Source: Hamadaea sp013361475 (GTDB lineage: Bacteria; Actinomycetota; Actinomycetes; Mycobacteriales; Micromonosporaceae). Taken from it: a DNA stretch of 64,000 nt. Position numbers and translations under genes: made by a program. Of the stretch, positions 7,068 to 14,669 are shown piece by piece; positions within the stretch are counted from its first letter, which is position 1; each line of letters begins with the position of its first letter. The DNA lies in contig NZ_JBFAHM010000009.1 in the NCBI RefSeq assembly GCF_040654195.1, positions 186,001-250,000 of the forward strand, written 5' to 3'. Below the pieces are notes generated by a model, which worked only from the letters and a program-made list of their open reading frames with translations, was not told the DNA's origin and did not search any database.

Positions 7068-9275
7068 TCACTTCCAGGTGTCGCTGACGGCGTACCCGGT
7101 CGACGATCCGGTGGTGTAGGAGCGGTTGGCCCCGCTCTCCCACGTGACGTTCCCGGCGGCGTCCTTCTTGATGTACTTGTACTCGAAGTAGGTGTTCTTC
7201 GGCAGGATCACCAGCCGCTTCCAGGTCGGGTACGCCGCGGACGACAGCGGGATCGCGTTGACGGGGTTCCACGACCCCAGTGCGGCGATCGAGCCGACGA
7301 CGTAGACGTTGGTGCCGGTCGTCGTGGTCGCGTACGCGGAGAACGTCAGGTCGGTGGCGTCGGCGTTGGCCACGCTCCAGGAGTTGGTGAGGGTCTGCGC
7401 CGCCGTCCCGGTGCTGAACGTGCGGTTGGCGTTGCTCTCCCAGGTGACGTTCCCGGCGGCGTCCTTCTTGATGTACTTGTACTCGACTGCCGTGGTGACC
7501 GGCAAGGCGATCGCTGCGCTCCATAATGGATATCCGGCGGCCGAGAGCTTGACCGCGTTCGCCGTGTTCCAGGAGCCCAAGGCGGGGATGCTGCCGACGA
7601 CGTAGACGTCCGTTCCGGTCGTCGTGGTCGCGTACACGGTGAAGGTGTCCGTGACGGTCGTGCCCGTCGGCGACGTGGTGGGCGAGGCAGTAGGTGATGT
7701 GGACGGCGAGGCGGACGGCGAGGCGCTGGCCGAGGGTGAAGCCGTGGCAGACGTGGTGGGCGAGGCCGTCCCACCCCCGGACCGGGCGTTGACGTGGATC
7801 GCGACCGCCCCGTTGGCCGGGATCGTCACCGACGCGGTGCCACCCGAGACCGTGACCGCCGTGCCCGCGCAGCCACTCGTGGTCGCGCCGCCGGTGATCA
7901 CGTCGCAGTAGGTGCCGTTGGCGAGACCCATGGTGTACGTGGCGGTCGAGGCGCTGGACGAGGCGTTGATGCCGATCCAGCCCAGCGACCCCCGGTGGAA
8001 TCCGATGATGTTGCTCGCGGTCGCGGTGAAGTCGCTGACCGTCATCACAGCGGCGGTCGCGTTGTGCCAGCCGACCATGCCCTTGACGCCGGTCGACTGC
8101 GTGATGCACTGCCAGGCGCCCGAGGTGCAGCTCGCATCGGTCACGAAGCCGTTGGCGTCGGCCGGCGGCGACTGCCCGGTGCTCGACCAGGTGAAGCCGT
8201 CGTAGACGGACGGCTGGCCGTACGGGTAGGCGAGGAGGAAGTAGTTCGCCAAGGTGTACTTCGTGCCGTCCTGATACCGCAGGGTCGTGCCGTCCCGCTC
8301 CAGGTCGTGGTTGGTGACCATGGCGTACGTCTGATCGCCGGTCGCGTCCAGGGACCAGGACGGGATGGTCGCCAGGTTCGCCAGGGTGCCGTTGGCGAAC
8401 TGCGACTTGAGGCCCATGGCGTACGAGAAGCCGAGGACGTCGCCGTTGGACGTGAACGCCGCCGGCTTCAGCTCGCTGTTCGACGCGCCGGTGAAGATCT
8501 CCTGCGCGATGTACGGCGCCTTGTTCTCCGCCGTCGTGTTGTTCAGAAGCGCCCGGATCGCGGCGAAGTCGGCGACCGAGACATGCTTGGCCGCGTCGAC
8601 GCGGAATCCGTCGACACCGAGGCCGATCAGGTCGTTCAGGTACGCCGCGATCTTCGCCCGCACGGCGGTGCTCTGCGTCTTCAGGTCCGACAAGGACAGC
8701 AGCATGCAGTTCTGGACCTCGGCCGTGTTGTTCCAGTCGTCGATGACACCGTCGTCATCGGCGCAGTAGCCGTCGTTCGGATGATGGAAGTCGCCGTACG
8801 CGTACGGCACGGCCGGATAGGTGTATCCGGTGGGGCTGAACGTCGACCCACCGTACGTCGTGGTGAGCGTGTTGTTCGCGCCGGCCATGTGGTTGACCAC
8901 CGCGTCGGCGTAGACGCGTACGCCCGCGTTGTGGCAGGCGGTGACCATCGCGGCGAACTGCGTCCGAGTGCCGAAGCGGCTGGTCAAGTTGTAGGAGACC
9001 GGCTGGTACACCTCCCACCAGGGATGTACGCCCGCGTCACTGGTGGCCAGGCTGACCGACTCCGCCGGTGGAGCGACCTGAACCGCGCCGTACCCGGCCG
9101 GGCCGAGATGGTTGGTGCAGGCGGCGGCCACCGAGTTCCAGTTCCACTCCCAGAGGTTCGCCGTGACGTCGCTGTCGTTGAGCGTCACTGCCGCGTTCGC
9201 GGTCAGGCTGGGCAGGGCGGTGGTCACGAGGCCGGCCGCGATGGTCGCGATCACGGCCGCTTTTCGGAATTTCAT
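7068..9275 (-). CDS. secreted GH13 alpha-amylase with two C-terminal CBM20 domains
   Basis: A 735-residue extracellular starch-degrading enzyme. Residues 1-28 are a Sec signal peptide ending ANA. The GH13 barrel follows with region I VYADAVVNH, region II GFRVDAAKH (nucleophile Asp), region III IAQEIF (acid/base Glu) and region IV VTNHDLE. A Ser/Thr/Pro-rich linker (about 497-537) leads to two similar CBM20 starch-binding domains, each with VVGSIPALGSWN- or VVGSIAALGSWN-type strands and a YKYIKKDAAGNVTWE block. The organisation resembles Streptomyces amylases, which carry one CBM20; two in tandem is less usual. AAGGAAG eight bases before the ATG supports the start. Confidence 0.95.
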   Translation of the reverse strand: MKFRKAAVIATIAAGLVTTALPSLTANAAVTLNDSDVTANLWEWNWNSVAAACTNHLGPAGYGAVQVAPPAESVSLATSDAGVHPWWEVYQPVSYNLTSRFGTRTQFAAMVTACHNAGVRVYADAVVNHMAGANNTLTTTYGGSTFSPTGYTYPAVPYAYGDFHHPNDGYCADDDGVIDDWNNTAEVQNCMLLSLSDLKTQSTAVRAKIAAYLNDLIGLGVDGFRVDAAKHVSVADFAAIRALLNNTTAENKAPYIAQEIFTGASNSELKPAAFTSNGDVLGFSYAMGLKSQFANGTLANLATIPSWSLDATGDQTYAMVTNHDLERDGTTLRYQDGTKYTLANYFLLAYPYGQPSVYDGFTWSSTGQSPPADANGFVTDASCTSGAWQCITQSTGVKGMVGWHNATAAVMTVSDFTATASNIIGFHRGSLGWIGINASSSASTATYTMGLANGTYCDVITGGATTSGCAGTAVTVSGGTASVTIPANGAVAIHVNARSGGGTASPTTSATASPSASASPSASPSTSPTASPTTSPTGTTVTDTFTVYATTTTGTDVYVVGSIPALGSWNTANAVKLSAAGYPLWSAAIALPVTTAVEYKYIKKDAAGNVTWESNANRTFSTGTAAQTLTNSWSVANADATDLTFSAYATTTTGTNVYVVGSIAALGSWNPVNAIPLSSAAYPTWKRLVILPKNTYFEYKYIKKDAAGNVTWESGANRSYTTGSSTGYAVSDTWK

Positions 9276-9316
9276 GGGCACGGACTTCCTTCTGCGAGCG
9301 CCTGGGTGGAGAGGGG

Positions 9317-9378
9317 CTTGCATCCGTTGAAGGAGAGAGTGACCGAATATTTCAGATGCGTCAATAAGTTGCTGCAAG
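9317..9378 (-). promoter_or_regulatory. probable amylase promoter and CTTGCA operator
   Basis: On the minus strand, TTGACG (9364-9359) with a 17-base spacer to CACTCT (9341-9336) is a possible promoter. Just upstream lies TTGCAGCAA (9377-9369), a 9-base palindrome inside CTTGCAGCAA. A second inverted TGCAAG lies at 9322-9317. CTTGCA-type sites are the MalR-type operators known in Streptomyces amylase promoters, so maltose/glucose control is likely, although no malR is in the window. Confidence 0.45.
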
Positions 9379-9426
9379 ACTTTTCAGGCATGTTACGGGT
9401 TTCGCAGGTCGCGGGCTTTTCCGCTT

Positions 9427-9530
9427 GCGGGGCTCCCCTCCGACGCCTGGCGCCGCGCTCGCCGCGCTCGCCGCGCTCGCCGCGCTCGCCGCGCACTCAT
9501 CGCGGCGCGCTCGCGGGGCTCCCCTCCGAC
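9427..9530. repeat. 9-bp tandem repeat flanked by 18-bp direct repeats
   Basis: An 18-base sequence, GCGGGGCTCCCCTCCGAC, occurs at 9427-9444 and again at 9513-9530. Between the copies, CGCCGCGCT is repeated about 4.9 times in tandem (9451-9494). This lies in the 465-base gap between cellulase and amylase. The rest of that gap holds the amylase promoter, the cellulase terminator and GC-rich sequence in which I see no gene. Confidence 0.75.
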
Positions 9531-9678
9531 TTCCGGAAGGTGAGGCACCTTACGGGAGCGGGGTTGGGTACCTGGCCGTCCGGAGATCACGCACGGCCTG
9601 ACGACGCGCGGCACGGGCCGAGGCCCCGGGACGGATTGCGCTGCGGGGCGAGACCCCGGGCAACCCACCCACGACTGC

Positions 9679-9721
9679 GACGCTGCGCAGGTCTCCTCGA
9701 ACGGGAGACCTGCGCAGCGTC
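9679..9721 (-). terminator. stem-loop terminator of the cellulase gene
   Basis: A perfect 18-bp inverted repeat (GACGCTGCGCAGGTCTCC at 9679-9696 against 9704-9721) with a 7-base loop lies 20 bases beyond the cellulase stop. There is no U-run, which is common for actinobacterial terminators. Confidence 0.85.
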
Positions 9722-9740
9722 ACAGTGGCCGATCAACGGA

Positions 9741-11387
9741 TCAGGAGCAGGCCACCCCGTTCAGCTTGTATCCGCTGGGGGCCGGCGAAGACGGCCCGTT
9801 CGCCTGGAAGTTGAAGCTGGCCGAGGCGCCGGCCGCCAGGTTGGGAGCCCAGGTCGGCGCGGCCGCGGTCAGCGTCTGCCCGCTCGCGGTGACGGTGGCG
9901 TTCCACCCGTTCACAAGGCTCACGCCGCTGGGCAGGGTGAGCGTGGCGACCCAGTTGTTCACCGTCGAGGTGCCGGTGTTCTTGACGGTCACCGTGGCGT
10001 TGAAGCCTTGCGGCCACGAGCTGTCCACCTTGTAGGTCACCGAGCACGATCCGGTGCCGCCGGTCGGACCGCCCGACGGAGAAGCCGAGGTGGACGGCGA
10101 CGTGGAAGCCGACGCAGAGGTCGAAGCCGACGGCGAGGACGTCGACCCGGAACCGACGGGCGCGATCAGGTAAGGGCCGACGATGTTCTGCTTCTGGGTG
10201 TTCACGGTGACCCAGTCGTCCTGCACGATGCCGCCGGTGTCCCCGGAGTTGGGGTTCCACGCCCAGTACGTGAAGGAGATCCCGTTGACGCCGGTGCCCA
10301 TGTAGGCCATCAGCTTGGTCAGCCACTGCACGTCCAGCGGGTTGGCGAGCGTACTGCCGAACTCGCCGACCAGCACCGGAGCGGTGTTGTTCTTGTAGAG
10401 GTAGCCCCAGAAGTGGTCCCACACGGCGGGCAGGTTCTCGGGGAACGTCGCGTCCTTGAACCAGGGCTGCCGGTCGTAGACCGAGATCCCGTAGTCGTGG
10501 GCCGAGTAGACCAGCCGGTTCGCGGTGTTCAACTGCACCGGGTACTGCGCCGCGCCGGCGAGGTTGCCACCCCACCAGTCACAGGTCATCGGGTCGTCCG
10601 GAATGGAGTCCCACACGTTCGGCGAACCGCCGGACGGGCAGCTCACACCCTCGACGACGATGAGCCAGTTCGAGTTGACCGACAGGATCGCGTTGCCGAT
10701 CCGCTGGGCGGCCAGCCGCCAGTCGCGGGCGGTGTCGCCGCAGCCCCAGCAGGCGCCGGTGCCACTCGGATCGGTGCCCTCGGCGTGCGGCTCGTTGAAC
10801 AGGTCGCCGCCGATGACGGTCGAGTTACCGGCGTACCGCTGGGCCAGCATCTGCCAGTCGGCGATCATGCTGGCCTCGGAGACCGTCGCGGTATACCAGA
10901 GCGGCGTCTGCCCGGCCGCGCTCGGGCGGTGCCGATCGAGCAGGATGCGCATGCCCTTCTGACCGGCGTACGCGATGACCTTGTCGAGGATCTGCAAGGG
11001 CGAGTTGCCCACCAGGTCCGGGTTCACGTAGTCATTGATGCCCGTGGCCGTGGCGCCCGCCTTCAGCGCGTCGCCGGAGTACGGGACGCGGATGGTGTTG
11101 TAGCCGAGCTGGGCCATGTGGTCGATCTGCGACTTCCACGGCTGGCTGGACCACAGGCCGTGGAAGGTCCGGTTGTCGGTCTCCATGCCGAACCAGTTGA
11201 TCCCGGTGAGCCGGACCGTGGCGCCGGTGCTGTCGACGAGCTTGCTGCCGTTGGTGTGCAGGTAGCCGACTCCGGTGCCGGCGGCCTGCGCGGGGCTGGC
11301 GGTGGTGAGCAGGGTGGCCACGACGAACGTGGCGGCGCTGACGGCGAGCGCGGACAGTGCCGCGCCCCAGCGTCTTCTGGGGGACAT
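9741..11387 (-). CDS. secreted GH5 endoglucanase with CBM2
   Basis: A 548-residue cellulase close to Acidothermus E1-type GH5 enzymes. The signal peptide is residues 1-35 (ending PAQA). The catalytic domain covers about 37-390 and shows LDRHRP, the acid/base Glu in GGDLFNEPH, CWGCGDTARDWRLAA, and the nucleophile Glu in VLVGEFGS. A Ser/Thr/Ala linker (about 400-445) joins a C-terminal CBM2 with its two terminal cysteines (near CSVTYKVDSSWPQGF and ending GVACS). It hydrolyses beta-1,4-glucan outside the cell. It is a monocistron with its own terminator. No classic CebR box is visible in the 215-base upstream gap. Confidence 0.95.
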   Translation of the reverse strand: MSPRRRWGAALSALAVSAATFVVATLLTTASPAQAAGTGVGYLHTNGSKLVDSTGATVRLTGINWFGMETDNRTFHGLWSSQPWKSQIDHMAQLGYNTIRVPYSGDALKAGATATGINDYVNPDLVGNSPLQILDKVIAYAGQKGMRILLDRHRPSAAGQTPLWYTATVSEASMIADWQMLAQRYAGNSTVIGGDLFNEPHAEGTDPSGTGACWGCGDTARDWRLAAQRIGNAILSVNSNWLIVVEGVSCPSGGSPNVWDSIPDDPMTCDWWGGNLAGAAQYPVQLNTANRLVYSAHDYGISVYDRQPWFKDATFPENLPAVWDHFWGYLYKNNTAPVLVGEFGSTLANPLDVQWLTKLMAYMGTGVNGISFTYWAWNPNSGDTGGIVQDDWVTVNTQKQNIVGPYLIAPVGSGSTSSPSASTSASASTSPSTSASPSGGPTGGTGSCSVTYKVDSSWPQGFNATVTVKNTGTSTVNNWVATLTLPSGVSLVNGWNATVTASGQTLTAAAPTWAPNLAAGASASFNFQANGPSSPAPSGYKLNGVACS

Positions 11388-11494
11388 GTGTGCACTCCGT
11401 CCGTGGAGAATGGAGGATCGTGCCGGCCTGGGCGGGCCGGTGGTGCCGTCATCGAATGTAATCGAAAAGCGCGCTCCTGTCTGTGCCCCACCGC

Positions 11495-11550
11495 GTTATC
11501 CGGGATGTCGCGCCCTCGATCGAGCGGAAGGCCGCGATATCCCGGACAAC
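11495..11550 (-). terminator. long inverted repeat downstream of the ABC permease
   Basis: Arms of 18 bases (11495-11512 and 11533-11550) pair with two mismatches around TCCGGGAT and ATCCCGGA, with a 20-base loop. It sits 53 bases past the permease stop and upstream of the cellulase promoter, so a transcription terminator or insulating hairpin is the simplest reading. Confidence 0.6.
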
Positions 11551-11602
11551 GAGGGAACCCGTTGATCACGGCGACAAGCCGTCAACGTAAAGGCGAGACG
11601 GG

Positions 11603-13192
11603 TCAGCCGATGTCGCGGCGGCGGAAGCCGGCGAAACCGACGGCCGTGAGCGCAGCCGCGGCCAGCCCCAGCCAGATCAGTGGCGGCCAGGTCAGCACAC
11701 CGCCCGGCAGGTGCGGGGTGTGCGTGAACGGCGACAGGTCGAGCGCCCATTGGCTGAGCCGCAGGACCGCGCCGAGCTGTCCGAGCAGCAGGAACGCCGC
11801 CAGTAACACCCAGCCCGCGGCGACGAGCCGGGGCAGGAGGCCGAACAGCGCCAGCACGATGCTCACGGTCAGCCAGATCGCGGGGAGTGAGACCAGCGCG
11901 GCGCCGATGATGCGCGGCAGCTGACCGGCCACGTCTCCCGAGCTGCCGCCGTAGGCCAATCCGCCGACGACGCCGACGACCAGCATGCTCAGCACCGGGC
12001 CGCCCAGCGCGAAGAGCACGTAGCCGGCGTTCCACCGCGGCCGGCCGACTGCGGTGGCCAGGATCGGTTCGAGCCGCCCGGTGGTCTCCTCGCTGCGGGC
12101 GCGTACCGCTGCTTGAATGCCCTGCCCGGCGGCGGCGATCGCGGTGATCGAGATCAGCGTGACCATGAACAGGTCGCCGAGCGCGGTCGCGCCGCCGAGC
12201 CGCTGGAACATCTCGGCCAGCTCCGGGCTGTCCTTCAGCGCGTCCGACGCGGTGGTGGCGGCCGAGCCGAGCACGCCGCTGATCACCGCGAATCCGATCA
12301 GCCAGCCGATCAGGCCGCCGCGCTGCAACCGCCAGGCCAGGCCCAGGGGCGAGGACAGGCTTCGCCCGGCCCGTGGTGGTCCGGGCCGTGGGGCGACCAG
12401 GCCCGCGTCGATGTCCCGGCTTCCCGCCAGCTGATACGCCCAAAGCCCGAGCGCCACGGCGATCAGCAGGAGCACTCCCCCGATCCACCAGCGTTCTTCG
12501 GCGTACGGGCGGATGCGCTGGGCGAATCCGATCGGCGAGATCCACGACAGCACGGAGTTCTCGTCGCCGTTGGCGTCTCCGGCCGCCCGGAGGAGGAACG
12601 ATCCACCGAGGACGGCGCCGAAGATCCAGCGCGCCGTACGCGCACTTTGCGTCAGCTGGGCCGCCAATCCGGCCACTGCTCCGAAGAAGGCGCAGAGGAC
12701 GGCGTACTCGAGGCCGAAGGCCCACGCTCCGGCGCCGGGGGCGGCCGACGCGAGCCCCAACGCGGCGAGCACGCCGATGACGGCGCTCGCGCCGAAGGCG
12801 AGCAGCAGGGCCGCGACGAGTTGCGCGGGCCGGCCGACGACGGTCGCGCCGAGCAGTTCCCGGCGGCCCTGTTCCTCCTCGTTGCGCGTATGCCGGATGA
12901 CGGTGAGCCCGACGGCCAGCGCCGCGATGATGACGAGGATGCCGGAGCGCCAGGCCGACAACTGCCCGAGGTTCGGGGCGAAGATCGGCCCGTAGAAGCC
13001 GGTGATCGACGGTGAGGCGATCATGGACTTCGCGAACTTGGCCAGCTCCACCGGATCGGGGTAGAGCGCCTTGAAGCTGCCGGCCACACTGGCCGGGAAC
13101 AAGGCCAGGAGGACGACCCAGAGCGGCAGGATGATCCGGTCCCGGCGTAGGGCCAGCCGCAGCAGCTGCCCGGTTCCGGCGAGCGCGGTCAC
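11603..13192 (-). CDS. ABC exporter permease with about 12 membrane segments
   Basis: A 529-residue integral membrane protein with two homologous halves of roughly six hydrophobic segments each, separated by a cytosolic stretch around residues 255-285 (PRPGPPRAGRSLSSP). This layout is typical of the actinobacterial exporter family annotated as export of polyketide antibiotics (COG3559). The substrate is unknown. The GTG start overlaps the ATPase stop by GTGA, so the permease is translationally coupled to its ATPase. An intact conserved pattern such as SEETTGRLEPILATAVGR is present in the second half. Confidence 0.85.
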   Translation of the reverse strand: MTALAGTGQLLRLALRRDRIILPLWVVLLALFPASVAGSFKALYPDPVELAKFAKSMIASPSITGFYGPIFAPNLGQLSAWRSGILVIIAALAVGLTVIRHTRNEEEQGRRELLGATVVGRPAQLVAALLLAFGASAVIGVLAALGLASAAPGAGAWAFGLEYAVLCAFFGAVAGLAAQLTQSARTARWIFGAVLGGSFLLRAAGDANGDENSVLSWISPIGFAQRIRPYAEERWWIGGVLLLIAVALGLWAYQLAGSRDIDAGLVAPRPGPPRAGRSLSSPLGLAWRLQRGGLIGWLIGFAVISGVLGSAATTASDALKDSPELAEMFQRLGGATALGDLFMVTLISITAIAAAGQGIQAAVRARSEETTGRLEPILATAVGRPRWNAGYVLFALGGPVLSMLVVGVVGGLAYGGSSGDVAGQLPRIIGAALVSLPAIWLTVSIVLALFGLLPRLVAAGWVLLAAFLLLGQLGAVLRLSQWALDLSPFTHTPHLPGGVLTWPPLIWLGLAAAALTAVGFAGFRRRDIG

Positions 13193-14085
13193 GACTGCGC
13201 CCCTTCAGCCTGGTAGTGCCGCAGGAACAGCTCCTCGAGGGTCGGCGGCTGGCTGGTCAGCCCGCGTACGCCCAGCGAAGCCAGGTGCCGCAGCGTCTCG
13301 TCGAGGACGGCGGTGTCGACCTGGAACTTGACCCGGCTGCCCTCGACGACCAGATCGTGTACGCCGGGCAGGGTGGTGAGCCCGTCGGGCGGCGACGCCA
13401 GGTCGGCCGCGATCGACGTACGCGTCAGGTGCCGCAGTTCGGTGAGGGTGCCGGTCTCGACGGTCTTCCCGGCGCGGATGATGCTCACGCGGTCGCAGAG
13501 GGCTTCGGCCTCGGCCAGGATGTGGCTGGAGAGCAGGACCGTCCGCCCGTTCTGCCGCTCGGCGTTGATGCATTCCTGGAAGACGGATTCCATCAGCGGG
13601 TCGAGGCCGGAGGTCGGCTCGTCGAGGATCAGCAGTTCGGCGTCGCTGGCCAGGGCGGCGACGAGGGCCACCTTCTGCCGGTTGCCCTTGGAGTAGGTGC
13701 GGCCCTTCTTGCGGGGGTCGAGTTCGAAGCGCTGGATCAGTTCGTCGCGCTTGCCCTTGTCGCCGCCGCCACGCAGCCGGGCGAGCAGGTCGATGACTTC
13801 TCCCCCGGTCAGGTTCGGCCAGAGGGTGACGTCGCCCGGGACGTACGCGAGCCGCTTGTGCAGGTTCACCGCGTCCTTCCACGGGTCGCCGCCGAACAGG
13901 GTCGCGCTGCCTCCGTCGGCTTTGAGGAGGCCGAGCAGCACCCGGATGGTGGTCGACTTGCCGGCCCCGTTGGGGCCGAGGAAGCCGTGGACTTCGCCAC
14001 GGCGGACGACCAGGTCGAGCCCGTCCAGCGCCTGCGTCGGCCCGAAGCTCTTGCGCAGGCCCGACGCCTCGATGATGTTTTCCAT
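13189..14085 (-). CDS. ABC transporter ATP-binding protein (exporter)
   Basis: A 298-residue ABC ATPase with Walker A GPNGAGKSTT (about residue 39), Walker B LLILDEPTSGLD and switch His in LLSSHIL. The signature region reads YSKGNRQKVALVAALA, with YSKG in place of the canonical LSGG as is common in this subfamily. The C-terminal 80 residues form the extra domain of drug-exporter ATPases. With the overlapped permease it forms a complete exporter. It is divergent from the GbsR/MarR-type gene, and a palindrome lies between the two starts, so local repression is likely. Confidence 0.92.
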   Translation of the reverse strand: MENIIEASGLRKSFGPTQALDGLDLVVRRGEVHGFLGPNGAGKSTTIRVLLGLLKADGGSATLFGGDPWKDAVNLHKRLAYVPGDVTLWPNLTGGEVIDLLARLRGGGDKGKRDELIQRFELDPRKKGRTYSKGNRQKVALVAALASDAELLILDEPTSGLDPLMESVFQECINAERQNGRTVLLSSHILAEAEALCDRVSIIRAGKTVETGTLTELRHLTRTSIAADLASPPDGLTTLPGVHDLVVEGSRVKFQVDTAVLDETLRHLASLGVRGLTSQPPTLEELFLRHYQAEGAQS

Positions 14086-14104
14086 CTTTCGGACGCTACA
14101 CTTG

Positions 14105-14122
14105 CTTCACAAACTTGTGAAG
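14105..14122. promoter_or_regulatory. palindromic operator between exporter and MarR-type regulator
   Basis: CTTCACAA-AC-TTGTGAAG is a perfect 8-bp inverted repeat with a 2-base centre, in the 79-base divergent gap. On the minus strand it lies just downstream of a TTGACA hexamer (14139-14134 region), so binding would block the exporter promoter. The likely ligand is the neighbouring GbsR/MarR-type protein. Confidence 0.65.
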
Positions 14123-14164
14123 CTTGTGCCGTGTCAAAATCGAGGTGTGACGCAGGGAGCAGAG

Positions 14165-14665
14165 ATGGCGCAGAAGCCGACGACGAACGGGCCGCCGGGC
14201 CGCGACGAGGACGGCGTACGCCGCTTCGTCGAGCACACGGCGATGACCTTCGCCAACTACGGAATGCCGCGGATGGCGGCCCGGGTGCTGATGCTTCTGA
14301 TGGCGGCCGAGGAGTCCACGCTGACCGCCGCCGACATCGCCGAGGGGCTGGCGATCAGCCCCGCCGCCGTCTCCGGCTCGGTGCGCTACCTCCAGCAGCT
14401 GGGGCTGGTCGTGAAGGAGCCGGTGCCGGGCTCCCGCCGGGACGTCTACCGGCTGCCGGACGACGCCTGGTACCAGGGCGCCATGGTCAAGGGCGGCATC
14501 TTCGCCGTCGTCGGCAAACTGGCGGCCGAAGGAGTGGAGGCCGCCGGCGGACGGGGAACCGTCGCCGGCGGCCGGATCGCCGAGATGGCGGATTTCTACG
14601 CGTTCATCCAAGACGAGATGGCGGGCCTCCTGGAACGCTGGGAAGCCCGCCGGGGCTCCGTCTGA
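14165..14665 (+). CDS. GbsR/MarR-family transcriptional regulator
   Basis: A 166-residue winged-helix regulator. The HTH lies at about residues 50-75 (LTAADIAEGLAISPAAVSGSVRYL) and the wing at VKEPVPGSRRDVYRL. The C-terminal helix AEMADFYAFIQDEMAGLLERW probably dimerises. The arrangement, divergent from an ABC exporter, is the standard layout of a local repressor that controls its own exporter. AGGGAG five bases before the ATG supports the start. A GTG at 14147 is in frame but has no good ribosome-binding site. Confidence 0.85.
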   Translation: MAQKPTTNGPPGRDEDGVRRFVEHTAMTFANYGMPRMAARVLMLLMAAEESTLTAADIAEGLAISPAAVSGSVRYLQQLGLVVKEPVPGSRRDVYRLPDDAWYQGAMVKGGIFAVVGKLAAEGVEAAGGRGTVAGGRIAEMADFYAFIQDEMAGLLERWEARRGSV

Positions 14666-14669
14666 GGGG

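Noticed and set aside
7794..11924. A 1376-codon open frame antisense to the amylase and cellulase genes
   Set aside because: Composition is Arg/Gly/Val-rich low complexity as produced by GC-rich antisense frames. It overlaps two clearly real genes and the intergenic repeat, and has no domains.
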